Assembly: GCA_015075515.1 (NCBI GenBank)
Contig: JABTUE010000001.1
Coordinates: 310,001 to 374,000, forward strand
DNA length: 64,000 bases
Source: Planctomycetota bacterium
GTDB lineage: Bacteria; Planctomycetota; UBA8742; UBA2392
Reading direction: 5' to 3'
The notes beneath the pieces are model-generated. The model was given only the letters and a program-made list of their open reading frames with translations. It did not search any database and was not told where the DNA came from. This document shows, piece after piece, positions 52,854 to 61,767 of the stretch (positions are counted from its first letter, which is position 1; each line of letters starts with the position of its first letter). Both the position numbers and the translations under genes were made by a program.

Positions 52854-53747
52854 CTAAAGCTGCCCCGTGGTCTTGAAATGCACCTTGGCCACGGCCGGCA
52901 ACTGGCCGGCCCCGAACGTGCGCCTGAACTCGCGCCCGGCCCGCAGCACCGGCTCGCCCGCGCCGGGCGGAAACTCCATGCCGAACTCGTGGCCCAGCTC
53001 CTTCAGCCCCGCCACAAAGGCCACGCGGGCCAGCACGCTGGCAGCAGCCACGGCCAGGTCGGCCTCGGCGCCGGTGCGGGTGACCAGTTTGGTGCCCGCG
53101 GGCAGGTTCATGGCGTCGCGCAGCTCGGTGCTGTCGCGCGCAAACTGGTCAATCAGCACCGCGCGCGGCGCGCCGTGTTTGCGAATCAGGGCGCCCATAC
53201 ACTGGCCGTGCAGGCGCGACAGCAGCGTATTGAGATTTCCGGTGCGGGCGTACAGGCCGTTGTACTCGCGCGGCATGACCGTAACCACGTGGCCACGACC
53301 CAGTTTGTCCAGTTGGCCGGCGAGCTTTTCCATGCCGGTGTCGGTCAGCTTCTTGCTGTCGGTGATGCCCAAGGCGCGCAGCTTCTCGACATGCCCCTCC
53401 TCCAGCAGCCAGGCCGCCACGCACAACGGCCCGAAGTAATCGCCCTTGCCCGATTCGTCGCCGCCGGCGTGCGGCAGGCCCAGTCCGAAAGGGTCGGCCT
53501 GGGCGGCGTCGGCGTGTTTGGGCGCGGGCTTTGCGCCAAGGTCGGCGCCAAGGTCAGCCGCGGCCTTGCCGCCGGTGACAAAGGAGAGGCCCTTTTTGCC
53601 CTGGTAGCAGTTGAGCATGGCCACGGCCTGGCCCCTGGCCAGCTCGAACTGGCGGCCATAGGGAATGGTGCGCCGGGCGCGCGTCTCCCAGCCCGCGGCC
53701 TCGGCACGGGCAAGCAGCCTGTCGCAGTAGGAATCGAACTGGGTCAT
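52854..53747 (-). CDS. rnhC: Ribonuclease HIII
   Basis: Removes RNA from RNA-DNA hybrids. 297 residues from the ATG at 53747. The N-terminal ~85 residues are the TBP-like substrate-binding domain of RNase HIII (IPYGRQFELARGQAVAMLNCYQGKKG), which RNase HII lacks. The catalytic domain has AGGDESGKGDYFGPL (D-E-x-G acidic pair), GITDSKKLTD and AVLIDQFARD, with further acidic residues in GAEADLAVAAASVLAR. All four metal-binding positions appear present. The longer frame on this strand overlaps the divergent TrmB gene and is discarded. Confidence 0.93.
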   Translation of the reverse strand: MTQFDSYCDRLLARAEAAGWETRARRTIPYGRQFELARGQAVAMLNCYQGKKGLSFVTGGKAAADLGADLGAKPAPKHADAAQADPFGLGLPHAGGDESGKGDYFGPLCVAAWLLEEGHVEKLRALGITDSKKLTDTGMEKLAGQLDKLGRGHVVTVMPREYNGLYARTGNLNTLLSRLHGQCMGALIRKHGAPRAVLIDQFARDSTELRDAMNLPAGTKLVTRTGAEADLAVAAASVLARVAFVAGLKELGHEFGMEFPPGAGEPVLRAGREFRRTFGAGQLPAVAKVHFKTTGQL

Positions 53748-53887
53748 GCAGGCGGCACGGGGGGGGGGTCGCCCGTGGGTCGGGCCGATTCTGGCGCGCG
53801 CGGCGCGGCGTGGGAAGGGCCGCGCGGGCGGGCGGGGCGGTGTCCGTGACGGCGGCGGTTTTTCTGTTGACTCCGGCCGGGCATTAG

Positions 53888-53906
53888 TTACTCTATCTAG
53901 GAGTAA
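53888..53906 (+). promoter_or_regulatory. Operator-like inverted repeat upstream of the TrmB regulator
   Basis: TTACTC (53888-53893) and GAGTAA (53901-53906) are perfect inverted arms around seven bases. They lie 20 bases from the start codon and just downstream of a TTGACT -35-like box (53867-53872). Archaeal TrmB sites have TACT...AGTA arms, which this resembles. Confidence 0.5.
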
Positions 53907-53927
53907 GACTTGAAAAAGGAGTATTTC

Positions 53928-54731
53928 GTGGCCGAGCCTGTCACCAACCCCGAATTCATCGCCCGGCTTCGTTCCATGGGCCTGTCCCAGTACGAGGCCC
54001 AGGTTTACCTGGGCCTGCTGGGCGAACAGGCCGCCGACGTGGCCACGATCATCCGCAAGTCCGGCGTGCCCCAGAACAAGACCTACGAGGCCCTGGAAAC
54101 GCTGGTGGACAAGGGCTTTGCCGAGCAGGTGCTGGCGGAAAAAAAGCGCTTTCGCGCCGCCGAACCCGCCATGGCCTTTGCCCGTCACAGCGCGCGCGTG
54201 CGCGCCGAGCTGGCCGCGCAGGAACAGGCGATGGCGGCGATTGCCGCCGCCGCGCCCAGGGGCCCGGCGCGCGAACCCTCGGCCGCGGGCATCCGGCTGA
54301 TTCCCGGCGTCCAGGTGCCGGTGGTGTTCGAAGAACTGATGCGTGTGGCCAACAAGGAACTGCTGGTCAGTCTGCGCGCGCCGCTGCTGCGCGTGGGCAG
54401 CGTCGAGCAGGCCAGAAACGTGCGCGCCCAGGGGCTGCGCGCGAAATGGCTGGTCGAGACCACGGCCTTTGACGACCACCGGACCGGCAAGGCGCTGCGC
54501 GACTGGGCCGAAGCGATCGGCCAGGTGCGCGCCCACGACGCAGTGCCGATGGCGTTTGCGGTGTACGACGGCGCGACGGTGCTGCTGGACATGCGCGAAG
54601 AAGACGGCTCGCGCTTTGCGCTGCTGATGCCCAACCGCGCCCTGGCCCAGGACCTGAGGGCGCTGTTTCTGGGTCTGTACGCCGCGGCCACGCCGGCCGA
54701 AGAACTGCGACCGGCCAAAGCCCGCAAGTAA
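53928..54731 (+). CDS. TrmB-family transcriptional regulator
   Basis: 267 residues from GTG 53928, chosen because AGGAG (53917-53921) sits six bases upstream; the earlier TTG at 53910 would cover it. The N-terminal winged helix (about 10-80) has the TrmB pattern LRSMGLSQYEAQVYLGLLG, ADVATIIRKSGVPQNKTYEALETLVDKGFAE. A coiled stretch follows, then a C-terminal PLD-like effector domain (VVFEELMRVANKELLVSLRAPLL, FAVYDGATVLLDMREED). TrmB regulators of this length are commonest in Archaea, where they sense sugars. It is 48 bases upstream of a secreted protein gene, with an operator-like repeat before it. Confidence 0.88.
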   Translation: MAEPVTNPEFIARLRSMGLSQYEAQVYLGLLGEQAADVATIIRKSGVPQNKTYEALETLVDKGFAEQVLAEKKRFRAAEPAMAFARHSARVRAELAAQEQAMAAIAAAAPRGPAREPSAAGIRLIPGVQVPVVFEELMRVANKELLVSLRAPLLRVGSVEQARNVRAQGLRAKWLVETTAFDDHRTGKALRDWAEAIGQVRAHDAVPMAFAVYDGATVLLDMREEDGSRFALLMPNRALAQDLRALFLGLYAAATPAEELRPAKARK

Positions 54732-54779
54732 CCGTTTTGCCTGCGCGGTTTTGGGGGCCGGCAGGAACAGGAGACAGTC

Positions 54780-55928
54780 ATGCCAGGAATACTGCTGCTG
54801 ACACTGCTGCTGGCACCCGTGCTGGCGGCCCAGACCACCTACCAGGTGACGACGATTCCCAACGACTTTGCCGGCAAGGACATTTCCAGCTACGGCACCG
54901 GATTGACCACGTCGCTGGTCAACCCGGCCACCGGCCAGCCCGACACCGACGAGGGCGTGGCGACGGCGCCGCTGTACTTTTCGTTTCCGTTCTTCGGCAA
55001 CAGCTACAACCAGTGCCATGTCAGCGCCAACGGCCTGATCAGCTTTTCGGCCCTGACCCAGGCCTGGCCGTCACCCGCCGCGGCGGTGCCGGCGGCCGGC
55101 GGCCCGGACAACTTCATCGCCGCGATCTGGAAGGATCTGGGGCGACAGCCGTTGACCCACAACAGCCAGTGCATTCTCTATGACACCAACATCGGCAGCG
55201 GCCTGGGCCAGTGGGAGTTCCGCGTGCAGTGGCAGGACTGGCCGGACCAGGGCCAGTCCACGCCCTCGGCGTTTAACTCGGTGGTGCTGTGCCTGTACCA
55301 GGCCACAGGTGTGATCGAGATTCACTTCGGCTCTTTGTCGGGCAGCTACGCCTTTCACTGCGGCCTGGAAGGCCCCGGCGGCAGCATCGGCGTGGCCGGG
55401 CCCGGCGGCTGGCAGGTGACGGCGATGCCCGGTTCGGCCTATCGCTTTACGCCGTACACACCGCCGGCGGCCCTGAGCATCACCACAGGGCCCACTTTGC
55501 CCGACGGCACCGAGGCCACGGCCTACAGCACGCACCTTTCCGCCACGGGCGGGACGGCCCCGTACCTGTGGCAGGACGCGTCGCTGACCGGCACGGGGCT
55601 GGCCTTGCCCGCGGGCTGGAACCTGACACCGGACGGCCAGTTGAGCGCGCCCGCCGGCGCGGTGGTGTCCGGCGTGTTCAGTTTTGACATCACGGTAAGC
55701 GACAGCGCGGCGGGCCAGGCCTCGCGGCAGTTCACGGTGACGATCGCCGCGTCGGGCGGCGGCGGCACGGGCGGCGGCACAGGTAGCGGCGGCGGAACCA
55801 CGGGCGCGTTTTCGGGCGGCGGCGGCTCTGGCGGATCCGGCGGTGGCTGCGCCGCGGGGGCGGGCGGACTGGCCGGGCTGTGGTTGTGGCTGCCGCTGCT
55901 GGCGTCGCGCCGGCGCCGCGCGAACTGA
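54780..55928 (+). CDS. Secreted protein with Ig-like domain and C-terminal sorting tail
   Basis: 382 residues; AGGAG seven bases before the ATG. A signal peptide (MPGILLLTLLLAPVLAA) precedes a ~200-residue domain with VSANGLISFSALTQAW and NFIAAIWKDLGRQ, which recalls NIDO-type extracellular domains. Next is a putative-Ig domain of the He_PIG kind (LPDGTEATAYSTHLSATGG, LPAGWNLTPDGQLSA, GVFSFDITVSDSAAG). The C-terminus is a Gly-rich run, GGGCAAGAGG, one hydrophobic helix (LAGLWLWLPLLA) and SRRRRAN. That Gly/Cys/helix/Arg layout resembles MYXO-CTERM-type protein-sorting tails and matches the end of the giant gene upstream. Likely exported and anchored to the envelope. Probably co-transcribed with the TrmB gene. 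Confidence 0.8.
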   Translation: MPGILLLTLLLAPVLAAQTTYQVTTIPNDFAGKDISSYGTGLTTSLVNPATGQPDTDEGVATAPLYFSFPFFGNSYNQCHVSANGLISFSALTQAWPSPAAAVPAAGGPDNFIAAIWKDLGRQPLTHNSQCILYDTNIGSGLGQWEFRVQWQDWPDQGQSTPSAFNSVVLCLYQATGVIEIHFGSLSGSYAFHCGLEGPGGSIGVAGPGGWQVTAMPGSAYRFTPYTPPAALSITTGPTLPDGTEATAYSTHLSATGGTAPYLWQDASLTGTGLALPAGWNLTPDGQLSAPAGAVVSGVFSFDITVSDSAAGQASRQFTVTIAASGGGGTGGGTGSGGGTTGAFSGGGGSGGSGGGCAAGAGGLAGLWLWLPLLASRRRRAN

Positions 55929-55949
55929 ACTGAAGACAGGCCGGCCGAT

Positions 55950-55992
55950 CCCGAAGGCCCCGCCGGGCGAGCACGCCCCGGGGGCCTTCGGG
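55950..55992. terminator. Hairpin between convergent genes
   Basis: CCCGAAGGCCCC (55950-55961) pairs perfectly with GGGGCCTTCGGG (55981-55992), loop of 19. No T-run. It sits between the stops at 55928 and 56001. Confidence 0.6.
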
Positions 55993-56000
55993 CGGTCAGG

Positions 56001-57683
56001 CTAAAATCCGTTGAGCGTGGCCTTCTTGAACAGGTCGTCCCAGGCCGCGAGGCTGCCCTGCACTTCAATGACCACGCCAGGCTGCATGCGGTCCAGGCGT
56101 TCGTTTTCGCCGGCCGGGTAGCGCGCGGCCACGCGCAGATCCTTGCCCGAGACGCGGCCCTCGACAGTGCGGCCGTCGCGCAGGTTGTCGGGCAGGTCAA
56201 AGCCGAAGGTGCGCTCGACGCGTTCAACCTCGAGGCGCAGGATGAACACGCGGTCGCGGTACTGGGCCAGAATCTTGTCGCGGTCGCTGCTGAACAGGCC
56301 GCTTTGGGACAGCTTCTGCACCAGGTCGTCAAAGCTCAGGGCTTCGGCGTTGGGGGCGGGTTGCTTGTCCGGCTTGACCTCGAATGTTCCAAAGTTGCTG
56401 CTGCCGGCGACAGCGTCGGCGGCGGTGACAGCGGGTTTGGGCTCAAACCGCGGGGCGAACTTGGGTGGCTCGAATTTCGGGGGCTCAAACTTCGGCGGCG
56501 CGAACTTTGACGGGGCCGCGCCGGCCGGCGCCGCGGCAAAGGCGTCGGCGGCGCTGACGCCCACGGCAAAGGGGCTGGCCTTGTCGGCGCCAAAGGCCCC
56601 GGCCGAGCCGGGGGTTGCGGCAACATCGTCGGCGCGGAAAGCGCCGGCGGCGGCCATTTTCTTTTCGAGTTGCCCGAACACACCGGCTACGTCAGCCAGG
56701 GCGCTGGTTTCGGCGGGCTGGCGGCGCTGGCTGTCGGCGGGCAGGGGCCGGTCGCCGGTGCGGGCCACGGTGGCTTCGGCCTCGGCCTGGGCGCGCTCCA
56801 ACGCGGCCCTGGCGGCGGCAACTTCGGCGTTCTTCCGCGCCAGGGCCTGGGCGACTTCGGCATCGGCGCGCTGGCGGGCGGTCTGCGCTTCGTATTCCAT
56901 CTTCTGCACGGCGGCCTGGGCCTCGGCCAGTTGCTGCCGGGCCAGCGCCGAGGTGACAACAGCGGCGGGGGCGGCCAGCACTTCGGCCGCGGCGGCGGGG
57001 CGCATGGCGGGCGCGCTGCGGCCCTTGGCCGGGCGGGCCTGCGTCTGGGTCTGGGCGGGGGCCTGGCCCGATGCGCCCAGCAACTGCTGGTAACCGGCCT
57101 CGAGCGTCTGGCACAGATAGGCCAGATCGTCCACGCCCACCTTCATGCGGGCCATGTCGGCCAGTACGCCGTTTTCCTCGAACATCAGGTGGCGTTCATT
57201 GAGCTGCATGTTGGGGTGGCGGGCGAGAAACGTCAGCAGCGCCTGCTTGACCTGCGGGATGCGCATCAGGTTGAACGCGCCCATCACGTCGTGGGCCTTG
57301 ATGAGAAAGGCGTCGTCAAGCTGTTTGTCGCCCAGTTGCACGTCCTGGCCGCCGAAGAACTTGCCCATCTTGCTGAACAGACCCTCGCGCGTGAGGTTCA
57401 GGCCCTGCGGCATGGGCACGTTCACGTGGGCATGAAACTGGGTGTAGGTGTGGCGGTTCTTGCCGCTGCCGCGGGTGACGGTGTTGATGGTGACGTGGGT
57501 GCGGCCGTACCAGCCGGCGATGTGCGGGTTGGCGGTGGCGGAAATGCCGCCGCTGTAGGTCAGGCCGCTCTGCTGGGCGAACAGGGCCCAGTTCTGGCGG
57601 ACCTTTTTGGCGTGCTGGAGGCTCCAGACAATCAGGGCCACCACGCCGCCGGCAATGAAGATGAAGACGAAAAAACCTTCCAC
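56001..57683 (-). CDS. Membrane-anchored protein with coiled coil and Pro-rich repeats
   Basis: 560 residues. One N-terminal helix (FVFIFIAGGVVALIVWSL) is followed by a domain (about 20-210) with FAQQSGLTYSGGISATANP and YGRTHVTINTVTRGSGKNRHT, loosely like DUF3137. An Ala/Gln/Glu coiled coil (about 250-310: ARQQLAEAQAAVQKMEYEAQ) follows, then a Pro/Lys region with FAPPKFEPPKFEPPKFAP repeats, and a folded C-terminal domain (ILAQYRDRVFILRLEVERVERTF). No signal peptidase site is apparent, so it is probably anchored in the inner membrane with most of it in the cytoplasm. Function unknown. Confidence 0.7.
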   Translation of the reverse strand: MEGFFVFIFIAGGVVALIVWSLQHAKKVRQNWALFAQQSGLTYSGGISATANPHIAGWYGRTHVTINTVTRGSGKNRHTYTQFHAHVNVPMPQGLNLTREGLFSKMGKFFGGQDVQLGDKQLDDAFLIKAHDVMGAFNLMRIPQVKQALLTFLARHPNMQLNERHLMFEENGVLADMARMKVGVDDLAYLCQTLEAGYQQLLGASGQAPAQTQTQARPAKGRSAPAMRPAAAAEVLAAPAAVVTSALARQQLAEAQAAVQKMEYEAQTARQRADAEVAQALARKNAEVAAARAALERAQAEAEATVARTGDRPLPADSQRRQPAETSALADVAGVFGQLEKKMAAAGAFRADDVAATPGSAGAFGADKASPFAVGVSAADAFAAAPAGAAPSKFAPPKFEPPKFEPPKFAPRFEPKPAVTAADAVAGSSNFGTFEVKPDKQPAPNAEALSFDDLVQKLSQSGLFSSDRDKILAQYRDRVFILRLEVERVERTFGFDLPDNLRDGRTVEGRVSGKDLRVAARYPAGENERLDRMQPGVVIEVQGSLAAWDDLFKKATLNGF

Positions 57684-57736
57684 GGGCCAGCCCTCCCGTG
57701 GGACAGTCTAGCGCCGGAACGCGCGCGCGCACGATT

Positions 57737-59479
57737 CTAAGGCAAGTCGTGTTTTGTAGCGGCCACGGTAACGGGGCGGGTATCGGTTTTGTCCATGTAT
57801 TCGGCGAATGTGACAACTTCGGGCGTGCGGAAGCGGAACAGTTCGTCGGCATAGCGCCAGCTCAGGGTCTGGTACAACACCTCGACTTCCAGCTTCAGCA
57901 CGCCGGCGGCGGGCACGGCGATCTCAACCCGCACGGTGTCTTTGCCACCCACAAAGTCGGCGTCCGTGCCCACGCCCGCGGGTTCGGTGTCGTGGGCGTC
58001 GGGGCCGTCGGGCTTCCAGCCGCGGGGCAGCAGGCGGTTGTCCTTGACGTATTCGGCACCGCGCAGCAACTGGAACGTGGGCCGGCCCCGGCTGTCCTGC
58101 ATCACGGCCTCCCAGATCTGCACCTGGCTCGGGTCGCGGATCAGCGTGTGGTGGGGCTCGACCGGCCCGCCCGCGGCCTCGACGGCCAGAGGCTTGCCCG
58201 CGGCGTCCACCAGCCGGCCGCGGTCGTCATAATCACCGCTGACAAACACCACCCTGCCCGCGGCGTCGGTCACCCTGATCCGCAGCCAGGCGCGCCGTGA
58301 GGGGTACGCCGTGGGAAACTTGTGCCCGGCCAGGTTTTCCACCGTGGCGTCAAAGACCAGCTTGCCCCCCGCGCGTTGCAGGTCCGTGACCTCGAGCCGG
58401 GCCGTGTTTTGCTGAAGCTGCCGGGTGGTCAGTTCAATCACGCGGTCAAAGGCCTCGGGGGGCGCCAGCACCCCCATCTCGCGCCCGAAGTCGCGCAGCA
58501 TTTTGGGCACCAGCGTGTTGCCGCCGACAAAAATGTGCCGCGACAGATGGTCGCGCACGGGCGTGCGGAAGTCGCGCCCGTCGGGCGTGCGGGCCAGCCG
58601 CGTCCTGATCGGCACGCCGGCCTCGCTGTTGCGGGGCATGTGGCAGTTCTGGCAGCTGGCGGCCTGGGGCGAGCGCGGCGTGGCTTCGGTGCTGAACACC
58701 GAGTTGCGCCATTCCAGGTACGGCGTCTGTTCGGGCAGGTGGTGGCCGGTGGGCCTGCCCTGTTCGTCCAGCGCCTCGGTGTACAGCGTGTGGCAGGTGG
58801 CGCACAGGCGGCTTTCGGAAATGTGCGTGCTGTAGGTGGGCGTGTAGCCGGTAAAGCCCACCATCGGGCCGCCCTGGGGGTTGCGGTGCGGGCCGTAAAT
58901 GCGCTTGCGCGTGCCGATGCGGAACCCGCCCGAAAAGCTGGTCACGTTGCCCAGGCCTTCGGGCGAAATCTGGTGACAGGCCGTGCAGCTTACGCCGTCC
59001 AGCGCCAGGTCCGTCAGCAGGCCGCTGCCGTACAGCACCGCAAACCCCGGTGCCGGATCCTTGCGCAGATGCGCCTGGGTCACGGCCATGGGCGCGTGGC
59101 ACTTCAGACAATCGGCTTCGATCGCGGCCTTGCGGCCGGGGTTGGCCAGCACCTCGGCGCTGACCACGGCGCGGTAGAACGGGTCGCGCGAGGCGTTGGC
59201 CATCATGGTGGCCTGCCACAGGTCAAACGGCGCCACGCCGTTGCCCTTTTCGTCGCGCAGGTTGCTTGCGCTGTCAATGTTGCTGTGGCAGTTGGCGCAG
59301 ACCAGGCTGGTGGCGAAGTGTTCCTCAAACGTCTGCTGCGGGCCGGGCATGTTGCGGTTGACCCAGGTGCTGCGGGCGTTGCGCGGCGCGGCCAGGCCGG
59401 GCCCGGCGGCGGCCACGGCACAGACCGCCGCGGCCAGACCAAACACGACCGGCAAGACCAGACGGGAAGAAAGCCTCAT
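57737..59479 (-). CDS. Pentahaem c-type cytochrome, exported
   Basis: 580 residues from the ATG at 59479 with a signal peptide ending near GLAAPR. Five CxxCH haem sites are present: CANCH, CLKCH, CTACH, CATCH and CQNCH, all in the first ~300 residues, with extra His for bis-His ligation. The following ~280 residues contain a beta domain (LEVTDLQRAGGKLVFDATVENLAGHKFPTAYPSRRAWLRIRV, read in order) that recalls the cytochrome-associated DUF found in other multihaem proteins. Likely a periplasmic electron carrier or oxidoreductase; the partner is unknown. Confidence 0.88.
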   Translation of the reverse strand: MRLSSRLVLPVVFGLAAAVCAVAAAGPGLAAPRNARSTWVNRNMPGPQQTFEEHFATSLVCANCHSNIDSASNLRDEKGNGVAPFDLWQATMMANASRDPFYRAVVSAEVLANPGRKAAIEADCLKCHAPMAVTQAHLRKDPAPGFAVLYGSGLLTDLALDGVSCTACHQISPEGLGNVTSFSGGFRIGTRKRIYGPHRNPQGGPMVGFTGYTPTYSTHISESRLCATCHTLYTEALDEQGRPTGHHLPEQTPYLEWRNSVFSTEATPRSPQAASCQNCHMPRNSEAGVPIRTRLARTPDGRDFRTPVRDHLSRHIFVGGNTLVPKMLRDFGREMGVLAPPEAFDRVIELTTRQLQQNTARLEVTDLQRAGGKLVFDATVENLAGHKFPTAYPSRRAWLRIRVTDAAGRVVFVSGDYDDRGRLVDAAGKPLAVEAAGGPVEPHHTLIRDPSQVQIWEAVMQDSRGRPTFQLLRGAEYVKDNRLLPRGWKPDGPDAHDTEPAGVGTDADFVGGKDTVRVEIAVPAAGVLKLEVEVLYQTLSWRYADELFRFRTPEVVTFAEYMDKTDTRPVTVAATKHDLP

Positions 59480-59508
59480 GCGCGCCCTTGTACGTGCCGG
59501 ACAGAGAT

Positions 59509-60219
59509 TTACGTGGAACAAACCTGGTCGGGGGTTACTTCCAGTTTCCAGGGGCCGGGGCGTGACACTTGCCGCACCGCCACGGCCAACTGGTCCAGGA
59601 ACTCGCCGCGCGGGATCAGCCGCGCCCCGAAACGCTCCAGGTGCTCGGTGTGGGTCTGGCAGTCCACCAGGTTAATGCCCCAGACCCGCAACTGCGCCAC
59701 CAGCGTGGCAAAGGCCACCTTGCTGGCGTCGGGCTCGGCGGCGAACATGGATTCGCCGAAAAACACGCCGCCCAGACACACGCCGTACAGCCCGCCGGCC
59801 AGCTTGCCGTCGCGCCAGCTTTCGGCGCTGTGGGCCAGGCCCATTTCGTGCAGCCGCGTGTAGGCCTCGATCATTGCCCGCGTGATCCAGGTGCCGCGCG
59901 CGCCCTTGCGTCTGGCCCGGGCGCAGCCCGTCATGGTGCGGGTAAAGGCGGTGTCCAGCCGTACCTCAAACCGGCCGCGCCGGATCACCTGGCGCAGCGA
60001 ACGCGAAAGCCGTATCGCGCGCGCGTCCAGCACCATGCGCGGGTCGGGGCTGAACCACAACAGGGGCATGCCGCGGTGCGGCCAGGGAAAGATGCCCATG
60101 GAATAGGCCGTGATCAGCCTTTCGGGCGAAAGGTCGCCGCCCACGGCCAGCAGGCCCTCTTCTTCGGCCTCTTCGGGCGAAGGAAACACGGGCTCGGGGG
60201 GCAACTGGTAGATCGGCAC
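59509..60219 (-). CDS. aat: Leucyl/phenylalanyl-tRNA-protein transferase
   Basis: Adds Leu or Phe from tRNA to proteins with N-terminal Arg or Lys, marking them for ClpS/ClpAP (N-degron pathway). 236 residues from GTG 60219; no ATG is in frame nearby and the length equals the E. coli enzyme. Family blocks are EEGLLAVGGDLSPERLITAYSMGIFPW, WFSPDPRMVLD, WITRAMIEAYTRLHEMGLAHSAESW and GGLYGVCLGGVFFGESMFA, with NLVDCQTHTEHLERFGA near the C-terminus. No clpS or clpA is nearby. Confidence 0.94.
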   Translation of the reverse strand: MPIYQLPPEPVFPSPEEAEEEGLLAVGGDLSPERLITAYSMGIFPWPHRGMPLLWFSPDPRMVLDARAIRLSRSLRQVIRRGRFEVRLDTAFTRTMTGCARARRKGARGTWITRAMIEAYTRLHEMGLAHSAESWRDGKLAGGLYGVCLGGVFFGESMFAAEPDASKVAFATLVAQLRVWGINLVDCQTHTEHLERFGARLIPRGEFLDQLAVAVRQVSRPGPWKLEVTPDQVCST

Positions 60220-60268
60220 GGCGTCATGGAACCGCCAAAGCGGCCAATGCGGAAGGGGTCGCGCGGCG

Positions 60269-61597
60269 CTAACCCGCCACGGCGCGCATTTCGTCCAGGC
60301 CGACCAGCTTGACGCGCGGGCGGTTCTGGGCCTTGCCCCTGGCCACTTCGGCGGCGTCAATTTTCTTCCAGCCCTGCCAGTCAATGAAGCGCACGCCGCG
60401 CTGTTTCAGCAGGTCGGCCACGTCGCCGCTGCCGCCGGCTTTGGTCTTGCCCGCGTCCTGCAGCATCAGGGCCACGGTTTCTTCGGCGTCTTTTTTGTTG
60501 GTGCCGATCACGCCCGTGGGGCCGCGCTTGGCCCAGCCGGCCACGTACAGGCCGGGCACCACGGCGCCGGAGCCGTCCTTCACACGGCCGCCGTCGTTGG
60601 GGATGATCGCCTTTTTGGGGTCAAAGGGCACATCGGGCAACGGCACGCCCTTGTAGCCCACGCTGCGCAGGATCATGCCGGCGTTGACGGTTTCGAACTC
60701 GCCCTTGCCCACGGCGTTGCCGGCCTCGAGCCGGTTGCGTTCGATCCGCACCTGCTCGACCTTGCCGTTGCCGGTGATTTCGACCGGCGAAACCAGAAAG
60801 CGGAAGTGCACGCGGCGCTGTTTGCTGCCCGCGCCGCGATCAAGGTAACCGCGCAGGATTTCAACGTTCTGCTTGACCAGGCGGTCCTTTTCGCATTCGG
60901 CGGCGCTTTCGGGGTCAAGCTCGAGTTCTTCGGCCTTGACCACCGGGTCGGCCACGGCCAGATGCCCGAACTCCTTGATTTCGGTGTTGGTGAACTTGGC
61001 CTGGGCGGGGCCGCGCCGGCCCAGCACCCAGATGTCCTTCACGCGCGACTTGCGCAGGGCCTCCAGCGCGTGGTCGGCGATGTCGGTGCCGGCAAGTTCG
61101 TCCACGCTCTTGGCCAGAATCCGCGCCACGTCCATGGCCACGTTGCCCACGCCGACCACCACCGCGCCCTCAATGTCGAGGTTCGGGTTCAGGTTCACGT
61201 AGTCGGGGTGGCCGTTGTACCAGGCGACGAACTCGGTGGCCGACATGCTGCCGGCCAGGTTTTCGCCGGGGATGCCCAGGTTGCGGTCGCTTTGCGCGCC
61301 GGTGGCAAAAAAGATCATGTCGTACAGGGCGCGCAGGTCGGCCAGCCTGAGGTCCCTGCCGAAGTCCACGGCGCCGAAGTAGCGAAAGCGCGGGTCGGCA
61401 GCGGTCTTTTCATACAGGTTGGTGACGGACTTGATCTTGGGGTGGTCCGGCGCCACGCCGTAGCGCACCAGCCCAAATGGCGCCGCCAGGCGGTCGAACA
61501 TGTCCACCCGGATGTTGTGGTCCTTGCACGCAAACAGCGCGGCCGCGCCGTAAAAGGCGCTGGGGCCGGCTCCGATGATCGCGACGCGCACGTCCAT
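60269..61597 (-). CDS. FprA-type ferredoxin/adrenodoxin-NADP+ reductase
   Basis: FAD enzyme passing electrons between NADPH and ferredoxin. 442 residues from the ATG at 61597 (GGGAG upstream). AIIGAGPSAFYGAAAL is the FAD P-loop, FGLVRYGVAPDHPKIKSV the family signature, VVVGVGNVAMDVARIL the NADPH fold (GxGxxAxDxxR), and GWAKRGPTGVIGTNKKDAEETV the C-terminal FAD block. The downstream C-terminal extension (KQRGVRFIDWQGWKKID) is also standard. Divergent from regulator paralogue B (170 bases between starts), with a GCGGACT/AGTCCGC hairpin near 61690 in between. Confidence 0.93.
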   Translation of the reverse strand: MDVRVAIIGAGPSAFYGAAALFACKDHNIRVDMFDRLAAPFGLVRYGVAPDHPKIKSVTNLYEKTAADPRFRYFGAVDFGRDLRLADLRALYDMIFFATGAQSDRNLGIPGENLAGSMSATEFVAWYNGHPDYVNLNPNLDIEGAVVVGVGNVAMDVARILAKSVDELAGTDIADHALEALRKSRVKDIWVLGRRGPAQAKFTNTEIKEFGHLAVADPVVKAEELELDPESAAECEKDRLVKQNVEILRGYLDRGAGSKQRRVHFRFLVSPVEITGNGKVEQVRIERNRLEAGNAVGKGEFETVNAGMILRSVGYKGVPLPDVPFDPKKAIIPNDGGRVKDGSGAVVPGLYVAGWAKRGPTGVIGTNKKDAEETVALMLQDAGKTKAGGSGDVADLLKQRGVRFIDWQGWKKIDAAEVARGKAQNRPRVKLVGLDEMRAVAG

Positions 61598-61767
61598 GGT
61601 GTCTCCCGTGGGGGCCGCATTGTGGCTTCGGGTTTTTGGCTGGCAACCGCAATGCACCGAAAGGGAATACCCCGCGCCTTTTGGCCTGTGCGGACTGGCA
61701 AAGTCCGCGCCATGTGCGATACTGCAAGCACACGGTTTTCCCTATTCGCGTATCGGCAAGGACCGCC

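Noticed and set aside
53748..55019. Long minus-strand extension upstream of RNase HIII
   Set aside because: Runs antisense to the TrmB and secreted-protein genes; the RNase HIII start at 53747 gives the full family length.
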